Below, one piece after another: positions 17,740-26,981 of a DNA stretch of 64,000 nt. The DNA lies in the NCBI GenBank assembly GCA_028822935.1, contig JAPKCM010000007.1, forward strand, positions 1 to 64,000, in the 5' to 3' direction. The first letter of the stretch is position 1; each line of letters begins with the position of its first letter. The stretch comes from Akkermansiaceae bacterium (lineage in GTDB: Bacteria; Verrucomicrobiota; Verrucomicrobiia; Verrucomicrobiales; Akkermansiaceae). Both the position numbers and the translations under genes were made by a program. The notes beneath the pieces were generated by a model, which was given only the letters and a program-made list of their open reading frames with translations, ran no database searches and was not told the origin of the DNA.

Positions 17740-18552
17740 CTAATGCGCGGCCTGATGAACGGCAACGAGTTTTTCCAGGACTCCTTCGATCTGGTCTAAG
17801 GGAATCTGATTAGGGCCGTCCGAGAGTGCTTTTTCAGGATTCTCATGCACTTCCATGAAAACGCCGTCGACTCCAGCCGCCACGGCACAGCGAGCAAGGA
17901 CAGGGGCTAGGACTCCGTCTCCACCTGTGGTGCCGCCCAGTCCTCCGGGTCGTTGGACAGAGTGAGTGGCATCAAAGATAACCGGAACTCCCTGTTCCCG
18001 CATCCAAGGCAGGGAACGCATATCCGCAACGAGGTTATTGTAACCAAAGGTGGTGCCACGTTCGGTGATGGAGTAGCGTTCGCATCCGAAAGCTTTTAAT
18101 TTTCCGATGATGGGCTCGATATCCCAGGGAGCGAGAAATTGTCCTTTCTTCACATTGACCGCACGTCCGGTTTTAGCGGCGGCCTCAAGAAGATCGGTCT
18201 GTCGGCATAGGAACGCGGGGATCTGCAAAAAGTCGATATTCTCGCCCGCGATGGTCGCTTCTTCCGGAGTGTGAATGTCCGTGGTGACCGGGACTCCGAG
18301 TTCCTTTCCGATTTCGCCTAAAATTCGGGTGCCTTCTTTTACTCCGGGTCCCCGATAGGAATCTACGGATGTCCGGTTGGCTTTGTCGTAGGAAGCTTTG
18401 AAGATAAATGGGACTCCGACACGCGAGGTGATTTCTTTGAGCGCGCACGCCATGCGCCATGCGAACTCTTCATTTTCCAGACCACAGGGGCCAAGAATAA
18501 AGAAGAGTTCGCCAGAGCCGACGGAAATGTCCGAGATCTTAAAGGTATTCAT
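17740..18552 (-). CDS. kdsA: 3-deoxy-8-phosphooctulonate (KDO-8-P) synthase
   Basis: KdsA condenses arabinose-5-phosphate and PEP to KDO-8-phosphate, the committed step toward the inner-core KDO of LPS. It has 270 residues. It contains FILGPCGLEN near the N-terminus, PFIFKASYDKANRTS, the GPGVKEGTRIL segment, TDIHTPEEA and FDATHSVQRPGG. The asparagine in KANRTS places it with the KDO-8-P synthases. Its ATG overlaps the DUF1844 stop by 4 bases and it lies 6 bases before the LptA/C-like gene, forming an LPS operon. Confidence 0.97.
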   Translation of the reverse strand: MNTFKISDISVGSGELFFILGPCGLENEEFAWRMACALKEITSRVGVPFIFKASYDKANRTSVDSYRGPGVKEGTRILGEIGKELGVPVTTDIHTPEEATIAGENIDFLQIPAFLCRQTDLLEAAAKTGRAVNVKKGQFLAPWDIEPIIGKLKAFGCERYSITERGTTFGYNNLVADMRSLPWMREQGVPVIFDATHSVQRPGGLGGTTGGDGVLAPVLARCAVAAGVDGVFMEVHENPEKALSDGPNQIPLDQIEGVLEKLVAVHQAAH

Positions 18553-18818
18553 TCTTGAGAGGTGTTGACAAAGAGTTCCCGCATTTTTTCGATCGCGACT
18601 CCCAGCAGTTTTTCTTCGGAAGGATTGAGGTTTCCTTTGGATTTCTCGCGTAGCATTTCAAGGTTATCGATGACGTTTCCAGCTTTTTTGAGATCCACTG
18701 CGGTCTCGTCGTTTGTCGGGTTGGCCACCTTTCCGAGAAACATCACTCCGGCTTGCGTTTGGTAGTAGACGAAAGCGGAGAAACGGGGATCGGGTGCTTC
18801 AAATTCGGGGTCGCTCAT
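18549..18818 (-). CDS. DUF1844 protein
   Basis: This 89-residue protein matches DUF1844, a family of unknown function found in Acidobacteria, Deltaproteobacteria and PVC bacteria. Features seen are a short N-terminal extension, SAFVYYQTQAGVMFLGKV, then KKAGNVIDNLEMLREKSKGNLNPSEEKLL and a C-terminal helix. No membrane segment is present. The gene overlaps kdsA by 4 bases (ATGA-type overlap), so it is translated with the LPS genes. Any role in LPS synthesis is only a guess from location. Confidence 0.85.
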   Translation of the reverse strand: MSDPEFEAPDPRFSAFVYYQTQAGVMFLGKVANPTNDETAVDLKKAGNVIDNLEMLREKSKGNLNPSEEKLLGVAIEKMRELFVNTSQE

Positions 18819-18851
18819 GTGAATTGAGGTTAGGGGAGGAAATGAAGTGGC

Positions 18852-21365
18852 TCAAGGGGAGACCGTGACAATTGTTGCCTTTCCGTCAGCGAAGAGTCGG
18901 GCTGCCAGGGATTTGATCGCCTCGGGAGTGACCTCGTCCATGAGGGCATCTTGTTGCAGATGGTGATCGGCGGAATGTCCCAGGAGGACGTCTAGTGCTG
19001 CCATGCTAGCGCGATTTTTGGGACTCTGATTTTGCAGGGCTTGGGCAGCACGGGCATTGGCCTTTACGTTCACCAGGGTATTGGGATCGATCCCCTCGTT
19101 TGCGAGCCTTTCGATCTGTCCCATAAGTTCCTTTCGGGCCAGCTCCATCTGTTCGGGGGAGGTGCCGAGATAAAAGGCCATGAGTCCGTCATTGAGTCCA
19201 AGAAACATTGTGGAACTCACAAAATAAGCGAGCCCTAGCTCTTCTCGAATCCTTGTGAATAAGGGGCCGGCCATATCGCTGCAGTAGCTGTGGATAAGCT
19301 CCAGAGCAAAGCGTTCAGGATCTGCTGCCGAAAGACCCGGGTAGCCGATCGCAAGAACGGCCTGCTCCTTGTCGAGTTTCAGGCTGTGCTCTCCAGCGAA
19401 GGCAGGAACTGGTTGAGCCATTTCGAGTGGGATTCCCGAAGGAATGTTCCCCAACGTTTGCTCAAGAATCGCTAGGGTTTCGTCGACATCGAGATCACCA
19501 AAAAAGGCGCAGACCATGTTCTCGGCGCAGAAGGCTTCCTTGTGATGACTCACCAGTAGTTCGCGGGTTAAGGATGGGAGTGATTCAAGCGAGCCTGAGG
19601 AGGGTGAGCCATAGCCTTGTCCATCCCAGAGTCGTTGGCGAAGTTCGCGGAAGGCTCTGCTGGCAGGATCCTCAAGGCTCTCTTTAACCTGATTCAAAAG
19701 CGCGGCTCTCTCGCGTTCCAAGGCGTCCCCGGGAAACACAGGGTGAATGAGGAGATCCTCAAGAAGTTCGAGCACTGGCGTGAAATCGTCCCGAAGGCAA
19801 TAGGTCGAAACCATAAGGGTGTTGTTGCCTGCGCCCGGTCGAACTGAAGCTCCCATATCTTCCATGAACTCAGCAATTTCCACCGCTGATCGGGAAGTTG
19901 TTCCTTTGAGAAGGAGGGAGGAAAGAAGCACGTTGAGGCCGGCGGTCTCTTGTGATTCAGAAAGGCATCCCGCAAGCATGGCAACGTTCCCATAGACCAC
20001 AGGAACGCGGGGAGCTCTCTGGAGAATGACGCGGACACCATTGGAGAGGGTCTTCTCCACGAGTGCCCCGGGGGGAGCAATCGCTCTATCCTTGGACGCT
20101 TCATTTTCCTGAGATTTGGGGGTCAAAGAGGTGACGCTCAGTAGCTTGGGAGTTAGCCAGGATTGAATGACGCGATGCAAATCTTCGGTGGTGACACTCT
20201 CAAGGTCGGCTAGGAAATCACGAGTGTAATCGAGGTTACGAGTCTGGTGCCAATTCGAGGCTAGATCCGATGCCCGACCTGATGCGCTTGCGAGAATTTT
20301 AAACTGCTGGGATGCAATTTGACGTCGGGCGCGCTTAATCTCAACGCTGAGATCTCGTGATGAAAGGAGAGTGATCTGAGTGATAATCTCCTTTTCTAAC
20401 TGTGGGATCTTTTCTGGATCAGCTTCAGCATAAACAGAGAAAAGACCAGGCCCTTCTGGCGAGATCCAGGCGTAGGATCCGATGGAGTGAGCCAGATCCT
20501 TTTCTTCTCTGATTACTCGATAAAGTGGGCTCGAACGACCACCACCCAATACAGTGCCAAGAAGTTCCAGCGCAGGAGTATCAGGGTGAGCGAGATCGCC
20601 CACTTGCCAGCTCATGCTGAATCGAGTTGAGGGAACGGCGAAGGACTCGGAAGCACGGCGGGTTCCAATTTGAGTCGATTCAATTGGGACAGAAACAGGA
20701 AACTGAGCGAAGGGGCGTAGTCCTTTCTTAAGCTCTCTGGCGATGATCTCTTTCGCCCTACGAGGGTCAAATCCACCGGACAGAACGATAAAGGTGTTGT
20801 CTGGTCGGTAGCGTGCATGGTGGTAGGCCACCATCTGTTCGTGGGTGATCGAATCAAAGAGATCAAGGTGTCCGATGATGGGCTGTCGACGGTGATCTTT
20901 CTGATAGATTGTGCGGAAGAGGAGCTGGTGTGCGACTGAATCTGGATCATCCAAACCCATCGCAATCTCGCGGCGAATGACATCTTTCTCCTTTTCAAAT
21001 TCCTCTTCGGGAAAGGCCGGACGAAAAACCATCTCCATAAGTGCGGAGAGAAAGAGGTCTAGGGATTCTGCTGGTCCATCGATGTAGTAGACCGTGCGGT
21101 CAAAGGTGGTATAGGCGTTCCACTGTCCGCCTGCGGCTTGCACTTCCTGGGAGAGGGCTTCGCCTGAGAAGCGGTCGGTTCCCTTGAAGACCATGTGCTC
21201 AAGAAGATGTGAAACTCCCGCGCCCGCAAGAGCGCTCTCGTGCACAGAACCGGTCGCGACCCAGATTTGGGCGCTGAGCACAGGCGAATCAGAGGAAGGA
21301 TCAAGAATTGCGTCCAGTGAAGAGCCAATCGTCTCAACAGAAGCAGTCGTTTTCGGAAAATTCAT
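18852..21365 (-). CDS. M16 family zinc metalloprotease
   Basis: This 837-residue protein consists of two M16 halves in one chain. The N-terminal half has the inverted zinc motif HLLEH (53-57) in AGVSHLLEHMVFKGTDRF, with the distal zinc ligand expected in the EEEFEKEKDVIRREI segment. The C-terminal half, from about 430 (ERTLSNGVRVILQRAPRVPVVYGNVAMLAG), lacks HxxEH, as is usual for the inactive half. No signal peptide is obvious. M16 enzymes degrade peptides; the substrate here is unknown. It lies 33 bases upstream of the DUF1844-kdsA-lptB block, on the same strand. Confidence 0.92.
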   Translation of the reverse strand: MNFPKTTASVETIGSSLDAILDPSSDSPVLSAQIWVATGSVHESALAGAGVSHLLEHMVFKGTDRFSGEALSQEVQAAGGQWNAYTTFDRTVYYIDGPAESLDLFLSALMEMVFRPAFPEEEFEKEKDVIRREIAMGLDDPDSVAHQLLFRTIYQKDHRRQPIIGHLDLFDSITHEQMVAYHHARYRPDNTFIVLSGGFDPRRAKEIIARELKKGLRPFAQFPVSVPIESTQIGTRRASESFAVPSTRFSMSWQVGDLAHPDTPALELLGTVLGGGRSSPLYRVIREEKDLAHSIGSYAWISPEGPGLFSVYAEADPEKIPQLEKEIITQITLLSSRDLSVEIKRARRQIASQQFKILASASGRASDLASNWHQTRNLDYTRDFLADLESVTTEDLHRVIQSWLTPKLLSVTSLTPKSQENEASKDRAIAPPGALVEKTLSNGVRVILQRAPRVPVVYGNVAMLAGCLSESQETAGLNVLLSSLLLKGTTSRSAVEIAEFMEDMGASVRPGAGNNTLMVSTYCLRDDFTPVLELLEDLLIHPVFPGDALERERAALLNQVKESLEDPASRAFRELRQRLWDGQGYGSPSSGSLESLPSLTRELLVSHHKEAFCAENMVCAFFGDLDVDETLAILEQTLGNIPSGIPLEMAQPVPAFAGEHSLKLDKEQAVLAIGYPGLSAADPERFALELIHSYCSDMAGPLFTRIREELGLAYFVSSTMFLGLNDGLMAFYLGTSPEQMELARKELMGQIERLANEGIDPNTLVNVKANARAAQALQNQSPKNRASMAALDVLLGHSADHHLQQDALMDEVTPEAIKSLAARLFADGKATIVTVSP

Positions 21366-21462
21366 TTCGGTGAAGCATTGAGGCTAAGCTGACGGGGGGC
21401 AAGGAGTTTAAAGGAACTAAAATTGTTCGTGCGCCCGAATTTTGACCTGCTACAAATTGGAT

Positions 21463-21909
21463 ATGAACAGTCGCATGCTCGCCGCTGGTGCTATTGTCCT
21501 CATGCTCCTTCTAGGAGGCGCAGGATTTGCATTCTATAATTCGAAAATGAATACCGAGATTGAGCGGCTGGTTCGTTTTTCTGTTGATGGGATGTCGGAA
21601 GCGGGGCGAATCGAGTGGGTGGAAGAGTGGAGTCGTCTGAGTGATGATGAGACGGTTCTCTTGAACGTCGTTAAAGAAAAAAAACTAGCTGCCGCTTGGG
21701 GTAGTGGAGATGAAGCAACCGCAGTCAAGGAGCTTCTAAAACGTAAATCAATTATTCTCTCGCCCGACGGAAAATCAATGCATGTGGCAATAAAAGGAAT
21801 CCGAAAGGAAATCGATCTCCTGAATTCTACTTCAGCCACTCTCTTTAAGGAGGTGAGGGAAAAGTTCATGGAAATTCACCCGGAATTTGCTCCTCAGCTA
21901 CAGCCGTGA
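21463..21909 (+). CDS. Hypothetical membrane-anchored protein
   Basis: I do not recognise the family. The frame opens at 21442, but the ATG at 21463 (MNSRMLAAGAIVLMLLLGG) puts a signal anchor directly at the N-terminus, giving 148 residues. The rest is soluble and helical with several charged segments, including EWVEEWSRLSDDETVLLN, so a periplasmic or surface location is likely. The gene diverges from the M16 protease and its last 12 bases overlap the convergent nitroreductase gene. Confidence 0.65.
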   Translation: MNSRMLAAGAIVLMLLLGGAGFAFYNSKMNTEIERLVRFSVDGMSEAGRIEWVEEWSRLSDDETVLLNVVKEKKLAAAWGSGDEATAVKELLKRKSIILSPDGKSMHVAIKGIRKEIDLLNSTSATLFKEVREKFMEIHPEFAPQLQP

Positions 21910-22545
21910 GATGAGTTCACTCTTTTCGTAGCGAACTTTAGGAAGCTCGGCATATTTATCTGCAGTGCTGCGATACCCGAGGGCGCAGGCGACCGATGCA
22001 CTAAGGCCCTTCTCCTCTAATCCGAGGATTCGATCATATTCAGCAGAAACAAAGCCCTCCATGGGGCAGGCATCAACGCCCAAGACGCTCGCAGATGCCA
22101 TGAGCTGTCCGAGGGCTATGTAGGTTTGTAGTTTCGCCCAATTAAGAAGTTCTTCTGGATTCATCTGAGCCATGAAACCGGACATCATTTGCCGGTAGCC
22201 GTCGAGAGTGGCAGTTTCCACTTTTCTTAAGGTGCTGGTACGATCCATTAATTGTGAGATCTCCACATCGCCGACATTTTTTTGAGCAGCGAGAACGACA
22301 AAGTGCGAGCATTCGGTCACTTGAGCTTGGTTCCAGGAATGGGGTAGGAGCTCAGCTTTGATCTCAGGATTGGTGATGACAAAGAAATGCCAGGGCTGAA
22401 GCCCAAAGGAGGAAGGTGTTAGAATGAGGCTATCTTCCAGTGATGACCAAATTGATTCAGGAATTTGTCGCTCCGAATCAAAAGCCTTCGTTGCATAGCG
22501 CCATTGAAGACTCTTGAGGAGATTTTCAGGTGAGATCACTTCCAT
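21898..22545 (-). CDS. Nitroreductase family NAD(P)H oxidoreductase
   Basis: This is an FMN-dependent flavoprotein of the NfsB/nitroreductase fold, 215 residues. The N-terminal SLQWRYATKAFDS has the conserved FMN-binding RYATK; SSFGLQPWHFFVI, AQVTECSHFVVLAA and VDACPMEGF follow the family pattern seen in NfsB-like enzymes. The frame extends to 22680 but that would overlap lptD; the ATG at 22545 lies 8 bases after the lptD stop and is preferred. Physiological substrate unknown. Its position after lptD is probably translational coupling rather than a functional link. Confidence 0.9.
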   Translation of the reverse strand: MEVISPENLLKSLQWRYATKAFDSERQIPESIWSSLEDSLILTPSSFGLQPWHFFVITNPEIKAELLPHSWNQAQVTECSHFVVLAAQKNVGDVEISQLMDRTSTLRKVETATLDGYRQMMSGFMAQMNPEELLNWAKLQTYIALGQLMASASVLGVDACPMEGFVSAEYDRILGLEEKGLSASVACALGYRSTADKYAELPKVRYEKSELISRL

Positions 22546-22553
22546 TGGGCGGA

Positions 22554-24911
22554 TTATTCCGTCCCAATTCGAACTGGCAAGGATAGCTTTGGAATTTCCT
22601 TGAGGCCGAAACTTAGGAGTAAGCCATAGTCGTCTTCTATGCTGTTGTCTCGATGGAAGAAGCCAACTGATCCAACCCAAGAATCGAAATCATAGTAGAG
22701 GCTGTAAGCTTGTAGTTCGAGGGTGCCGTCCTCGATCTCCCATCGATGCTCTGTTCCGATTCCCCATTTTTCGCTGAGACGGCTATAGAGCTCCAATTCA
22801 ATACGATTCGAGTCTCGAAGAATGGGATGGTCGTTGAGATAGCGATAACGAAGTGACATCTCAATATTTTCCGTAGGCATCACCGTTGCGGTTGTCGCTA
22901 CCTCAAGGAAATTGGAATCTTCAAAAAGTGGGATCTGAGTGTCAAACTCGAGATCGAACCAAGGCAGGGGACTCCAACTAATTTCATTGTAGAGGTTCGA
23001 AAAATTCCGAGAGAATTCAGGGTCATCGAAAAAGACATTGAGATAAGTATTAACGGACAGCCAGTCCTGGCTACCACCGTCCTGATGGGTCATGATTCGA
23101 TTGCGCGCGCCCAAGCGAAGAATCGACCAATTTTGCAAATCGTCGATGGCTGAGAAGCGGCCGACATTCAGGGGCCGGGATCGTGTGGAGGGAGTAAGCC
23201 GGTCGATGCCATAGAAGGACTGGTCCAGCTCATTCGTCGAAACAAAGGAAAATGAAGCATAGGGCTCCAAGACATGGAGGGCCCCATTGAGTCTCCATTT
23301 TTCGTTAATCCACTCGGGATAGGCCTTTGTGAATTTAAGGGAAGTGTCGATGCCCGCGTAGATTAAGGAACGACTTTGTGAATCATCAGGTCCTTTGACC
23401 GAGCTGTAGTTGGTGAAGCTGCCCCCGACCTTGGGGGTGATGTTAAGAAAGCCCACTTTGATTGACCTGGAGAGTTCGTGGTAGGAATAAAAGCGATTAA
23501 ATCCGTGGGGGGAAAGAAGGCGATTGATCTCAGTAAGGCGAGAGTCGCCAGGCACGAGCCCCAAAGATTCTGTGCGCAGCCTAACACTATTTAAATCGGC
23601 AAGGTGCTCCCGATAAATCCCGAGAGAGGTCTGGCTCTCATAGAGGAAGGGGGTGTCGAGGAGTGGTTGCCTGATCCAGTCGAAGGTAAATTCGGGGAGA
23701 CGCGCGTCGCTTTGATAGAAATCATTGATGCGCATACGTGCGCCAAACGTTGCCAAACCCTGATCATTTCGGCGTGTGACCGCGAGGGTGTTGTCGGGCT
23801 CTGGATTGGTGTTGTAGAGACTTGTGTCAAAGTCCTCCAAGTAAAAGGCATCACTAAGCCAAGTGAGATCGGCTTCGACGGAATAAGTCGCCCTTTGGGT
23901 CTTCCAGAGATCGCGACGATGAGCCAGCTCCACCCGGTAACGATCTTCATTGAGGTAACTACGAGGAATTCCTGACCGTTCTACTGAAGGGGCGAGATCG
24001 TTAATGTAGTAAAATTTAAAATGACCAAAGTCGTCTTCATCATCGACTCTCGTGTCGAAGAGACTGATTCCGGTTCCGAGCCCCCTGCGGGAATAAAGAT
24101 CCACATGCCACTGGGAGAGGATCCAGGCGGAGTCATTCGCTCCTGTGATGGGGTCTCGTTCTCCACCAATCATCACCCCGTAGCTATTTTTCAGGAAGAA
24201 CCCGAGATTGGATCGGGCCCCGGGCACGACGTGGTAACCTAATTCGGCATCAAGCGGCTGGGATAAATAAGGGAGCCAAAAGATAGGCGTGTCACCGGCA
24301 TAGAGTTTTAGATTTTTAAAAACGACGCGGTCACCGGGAAAGATGCTTGTTCGATCGGCGCGAAGCCACCAGTGGGGATTCTCGACGTCGTGAGTCGTGA
24401 TCCCTGAATCTTCTCCCACGTATGCAACTCCATTGGGAGTTTGCATGGATCGGAATCGGCCCGCCTCAAGGAGGATCGGAGCCATGCCAGCGCGGAGGCC
24501 TTTGGTGTCGAATTTTTTCTGATCGAGTCGGTAAATGGCGGAGTCTCCCCGGAAGATGAGGCCATCTTGGTAGATGCTAATATCTCCAGTGATCGTGATC
24601 ACCCGATCCTTCTCGTTGAGCACTGCGTGATCAGCAAATGCTTGAGATCCATCTTTCCCATCCATTACGACATTCCCTGAATAGACGAGAGTCAAATTAC
24701 CTTCGATGTAGTCGAAATCGACCTGCGTTGATCTTACAAACTTTGGCAGAGTGAAGGAAGGCGCTGCTTGATCGCTGAAAAGTCCTTCCCCTGGAGTCAC
24801 CTCAGGCTCCGGAAGCGCGCCAGTCGGGGGAAGGGAGGCTCCGGCTATGGCGTCATCTTGTGCCGCGAGCGGCACAAGATTGAGGAGAAAAAAAATTAGA
24901 GAAAGGCGCAT
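22554..24911 (-). CDS. lptD: LPS-assembly outer membrane protein LptD
   Basis: LptD inserts LPS into the outer leaflet of the outer membrane. The 785-residue protein has a signal peptide (MRLSLIFFLLNLVPLAAQ), an OstA/LptA-like jellyroll at about 60-175 (VDFDYIEGNLTLVYSGNVVMDG, ADHAVLNEKDRVITITG), then the start of the C-terminal barrel at about 190-250 (DRVVFKNLKLYAGDTPIFWLPYLSQPL, GYHVVPGARSNLGFFLKNSYG). The remainder has alternating polar/hydrophobic beta strands. Typical LptD disulfide cysteines are not obvious to me. It supports the nearby kdsA-lptB group. Confidence 0.9.
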   Translation of the reverse strand: MRLSLIFFLLNLVPLAAQDDAIAGASLPPTGALPEPEVTPGEGLFSDQAAPSFTLPKFVRSTQVDFDYIEGNLTLVYSGNVVMDGKDGSQAFADHAVLNEKDRVITITGDISIYQDGLIFRGDSAIYRLDQKKFDTKGLRAGMAPILLEAGRFRSMQTPNGVAYVGEDSGITTHDVENPHWWLRADRTSIFPGDRVVFKNLKLYAGDTPIFWLPYLSQPLDAELGYHVVPGARSNLGFFLKNSYGVMIGGERDPITGANDSAWILSQWHVDLYSRRGLGTGISLFDTRVDDEDDFGHFKFYYINDLAPSVERSGIPRSYLNEDRYRVELAHRRDLWKTQRATYSVEADLTWLSDAFYLEDFDTSLYNTNPEPDNTLAVTRRNDQGLATFGARMRINDFYQSDARLPEFTFDWIRQPLLDTPFLYESQTSLGIYREHLADLNSVRLRTESLGLVPGDSRLTEINRLLSPHGFNRFYSYHELSRSIKVGFLNITPKVGGSFTNYSSVKGPDDSQSRSLIYAGIDTSLKFTKAYPEWINEKWRLNGALHVLEPYASFSFVSTNELDQSFYGIDRLTPSTRSRPLNVGRFSAIDDLQNWSILRLGARNRIMTHQDGGSQDWLSVNTYLNVFFDDPEFSRNFSNLYNEISWSPLPWFDLEFDTQIPLFEDSNFLEVATTATVMPTENIEMSLRYRYLNDHPILRDSNRIELELYSRLSEKWGIGTEHRWEIEDGTLELQAYSLYYDFDSWVGSVGFFHRDNSIEDDYGLLLSFGLKEIPKLSLPVRIGTE

Positions 24912-25012
24912 CAGTTCGCGATAAATTTAAGAATTGCGCAAATTCTTGTTCATTGGATTTTATCTGGCTCCCACTGGCAAAGTAAAGGAAATGGTTTATA
25001 ATCTTAAACGAT

Positions 25013-25879
25013 ATGGCAAGAACGATAGGAATCATCGGTGCCTCGGGCTGGCTGGGCCGCCACCTTTCGAATGCGCTTTTGGGGAAGGGATACCGCGTTG
25101 TGGGTTTTTCTCGCTCTGAGAAAAGGAGGCAGGAGATGGATTGGCGGACCTGGAGTGGGGAGGGCGAAGTCGATTTATCGGGTATTGATGTCGTCATCAA
25201 TCTGGCCGGAGAATCGATCGATCAACGATGGACGGAGGCCAAAAAGAAGCAGTTTCACGAGAGTCGGATCGGAGTGACGGAAGAGATCGTCCGGGGCATG
25301 AAAAAGTGCGGAGTGCCTCGACTCCTCAATGCTTCTGCCGTTGGGATTTATGGCGATCAAGGGGAGCGCTCTTTGTCCGAAATGGTAGAGCCGGGAAACA
25401 ACTATCTCGCGGGGCTCTGTCTCGCTTGGGAAAAGGCGGCCAATGGTGCCCCTGAGTCGACGTTCTTAAGAACGGGAGTCGTTCTCGGGAAAGATGGAGG
25501 TGCGTGGCAAAAGATGAGGAAGGTCTTCAAGCTCGGTATCGGCGGGAACCTTGGATCAGGAAAACAGTGGATGCCCTGGATTCATTTGGAAGACGAAGTC
25601 GCTGCCATTGCCTTTTGTCTCGAAGAGGAAATCACAGGACCGGTGAATCTGGTGGCTCCGGAAAGTGTCACCAATTCCGAGTTCACCAAAATGGCGGGTT
25701 CTGCTCTCAGTCGTCCGACCTTTTTCACCGCTCCCGCATTTGCTCTCAAAGCCGCCTTAGGTGATTTTGCAGAAGAGGGGCTTCTTGCGAGTCAACGGGT
25801 GATCCCCAAGATCCTCCAGGATCGAGGCTTCGAATTCCGTTTCCCGGATTTGAGATCGGCACTGAAAGATCTGGCTTAA
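25013..25879 (+). CDS. TIGR01777 family epimerase-like protein
   Basis: This is an SDR-fold protein of 288 residues, of the group including YfcH/SDR39U1, whose substrate is not established. It has the Rossmann motif GASGWLGRHLSNALLGKGYRV, the family-specific VINLAGESIDQRWTEAKKK, SRIGVTEEIV, LLNASAVGIYG, RTGVVLGKDGGAW and the C-terminal LLASQRVIPKIL. It diverges from lptD and its 3' end overlaps the convergent Ahb-like gene by 4 bases. Confidence 0.92.
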   Translation: MARTIGIIGASGWLGRHLSNALLGKGYRVVGFSRSEKRRQEMDWRTWSGEGEVDLSGIDVVINLAGESIDQRWTEAKKKQFHESRIGVTEEIVRGMKKCGVPRLLNASAVGIYGDQGERSLSEMVEPGNNYLAGLCLAWEKAANGAPESTFLRTGVVLGKDGGAWQKMRKVFKLGIGGNLGSGKQWMPWIHLEDEVAAIAFCLEEEITGPVNLVAPESVTNSEFTKMAGSALSRPTFFTAPAFALKAALGDFAEEGLLASQRVIPKILQDRGFEFRFPDLRSALKDLA

Positions 25880-26979
25880 ACACCCGCGTGTTTCGCGTGC
25901 CAGTCGTGGTAGATCTCCGGCGAAATTTCAGATGGTTTAATTTCCGAGCGTCCACCCCAAAAGACGTTGGTGTAGGAAACCGGGATTCCAACAGATTCGA
26001 GATGACGGTCGATGGCCGCCTTATGCTCCAACACTTTGTCTTTCTCGGTGCCGTGGACCACTCCCATGACGTTGACGTTTCCAAACTGAGGGCCGCCTTC
26101 CCGCCAGTAGGCGTGGGTCATGCAGTGATGACGACCGACTTCGCTGCCGGCTTCTACTTCGCGACCTTTCGGGACGGCCCAGTGGAAGAGTCCATTGAAA
26201 CGGGTGACACGCTTGCCGGTGTCCGAAGGCTTGACGTGCTCCAGGAAGGTAGAGAAACGGCCGATGACTTTTTTTAAGTTCAGCTGCTCTGCGACTTCAC
26301 AAAATCTCTCCAAGCTCACACCTGCGATCTTTGCCCGTGTGTCCCAGCAGTTTTGAATAATTTCCTCTGGGGCGAGTTCTTCCTTCAGCGCCAGCAAGAT
26401 GCGCCATTCCTCCTCATTGAGTTCCACCACCGTAGTGGTCATCATCTCAGCAGCGACATCCAGTTTCGCTCCCGGTTCAAGTCCTTTTCGGCGAACGTGA
26501 CCGACGCCAAGAGTGAAGACTCCATTGGCAGGCATGAGGATGAATTCAGTGGCGCCTACGATTTTCTTGAGGACATTCCCGTGTTCTTCGAGAGATTCGC
26601 CCTGAGGAACTTTTAAGGTCGTCCAGAGGCGGTAGCCCGATCCTGAGATTTGACCGTCGGTTGAGCGGATGACGACGTGGCCGGAGAAGGGATCTTCCTT
26701 TGACATGAAGTCAAAGGCATCATTCAGCTTCTCTTCGGGAAGCTTCCAAGCGACAAGAGCTCCGTGGGCCAATTTAGTGGCGAGAAGAGTCTGCCGAACT
26801 CGGCGAATGACCCCTGCTTCAACCATCGCGCGAATACGTTCGAGAACGACTTCAAGTTCGACGCCTGATTCTTTTGCAATGGTGGAGAAAGGATCTCGTT
26901 GAAATCCGGAGACTAAGTCTTCAGAAATGCTTAAGATTTGGATGTTGATGGGGTCGTCGTGTTCCGTGGGAATGCTCAT
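25876..26979 (-). CDS. Lrp/AsnC-like siroheme decarboxylase fusion (AhbA-AhbB-like)
   Basis: The 367 residues contain two related halves. Half one (about 10-165) has an Lrp-type HTH (FSTIAKESGVELEVVLERIRAMVEAGVIRRV), then GYRLWTTLKVPQ and a closing ILMPANGVFTLGVGHVRR. Half two (about 180-365) has another HTH and the block HHCMTHAYWREGGPQFGNVNVMGVVHG, which recalls the SHCYxRP...NLFTMIHG pattern of AhbB/NirG/NirH proteins. AhbA and AhbB together decarboxylate siroheme to didecarboxysiroheme in alternative heme synthesis. A heme-related activity or sensor role is inferred. It starts 2 bases after the CCA-adding gene. Confidence 0.7.
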   Translation of the reverse strand: MSIPTEHDDPINIQILSISEDLVSGFQRDPFSTIAKESGVELEVVLERIRAMVEAGVIRRVRQTLLATKLAHGALVAWKLPEEKLNDAFDFMSKEDPFSGHVVIRSTDGQISGSGYRLWTTLKVPQGESLEEHGNVLKKIVGATEFILMPANGVFTLGVGHVRRKGLEPGAKLDVAAEMMTTTVVELNEEEWRILLALKEELAPEEIIQNCWDTRAKIAGVSLERFCEVAEQLNLKKVIGRFSTFLEHVKPSDTGKRVTRFNGLFHWAVPKGREVEAGSEVGRHHCMTHAYWREGGPQFGNVNVMGVVHGTEKDKVLEHKAAIDRHLESVGIPVSYTNVFWGGRSEIKPSEISPEIYHDWHAKHAGV

Positions 26980-26981
26980 AG

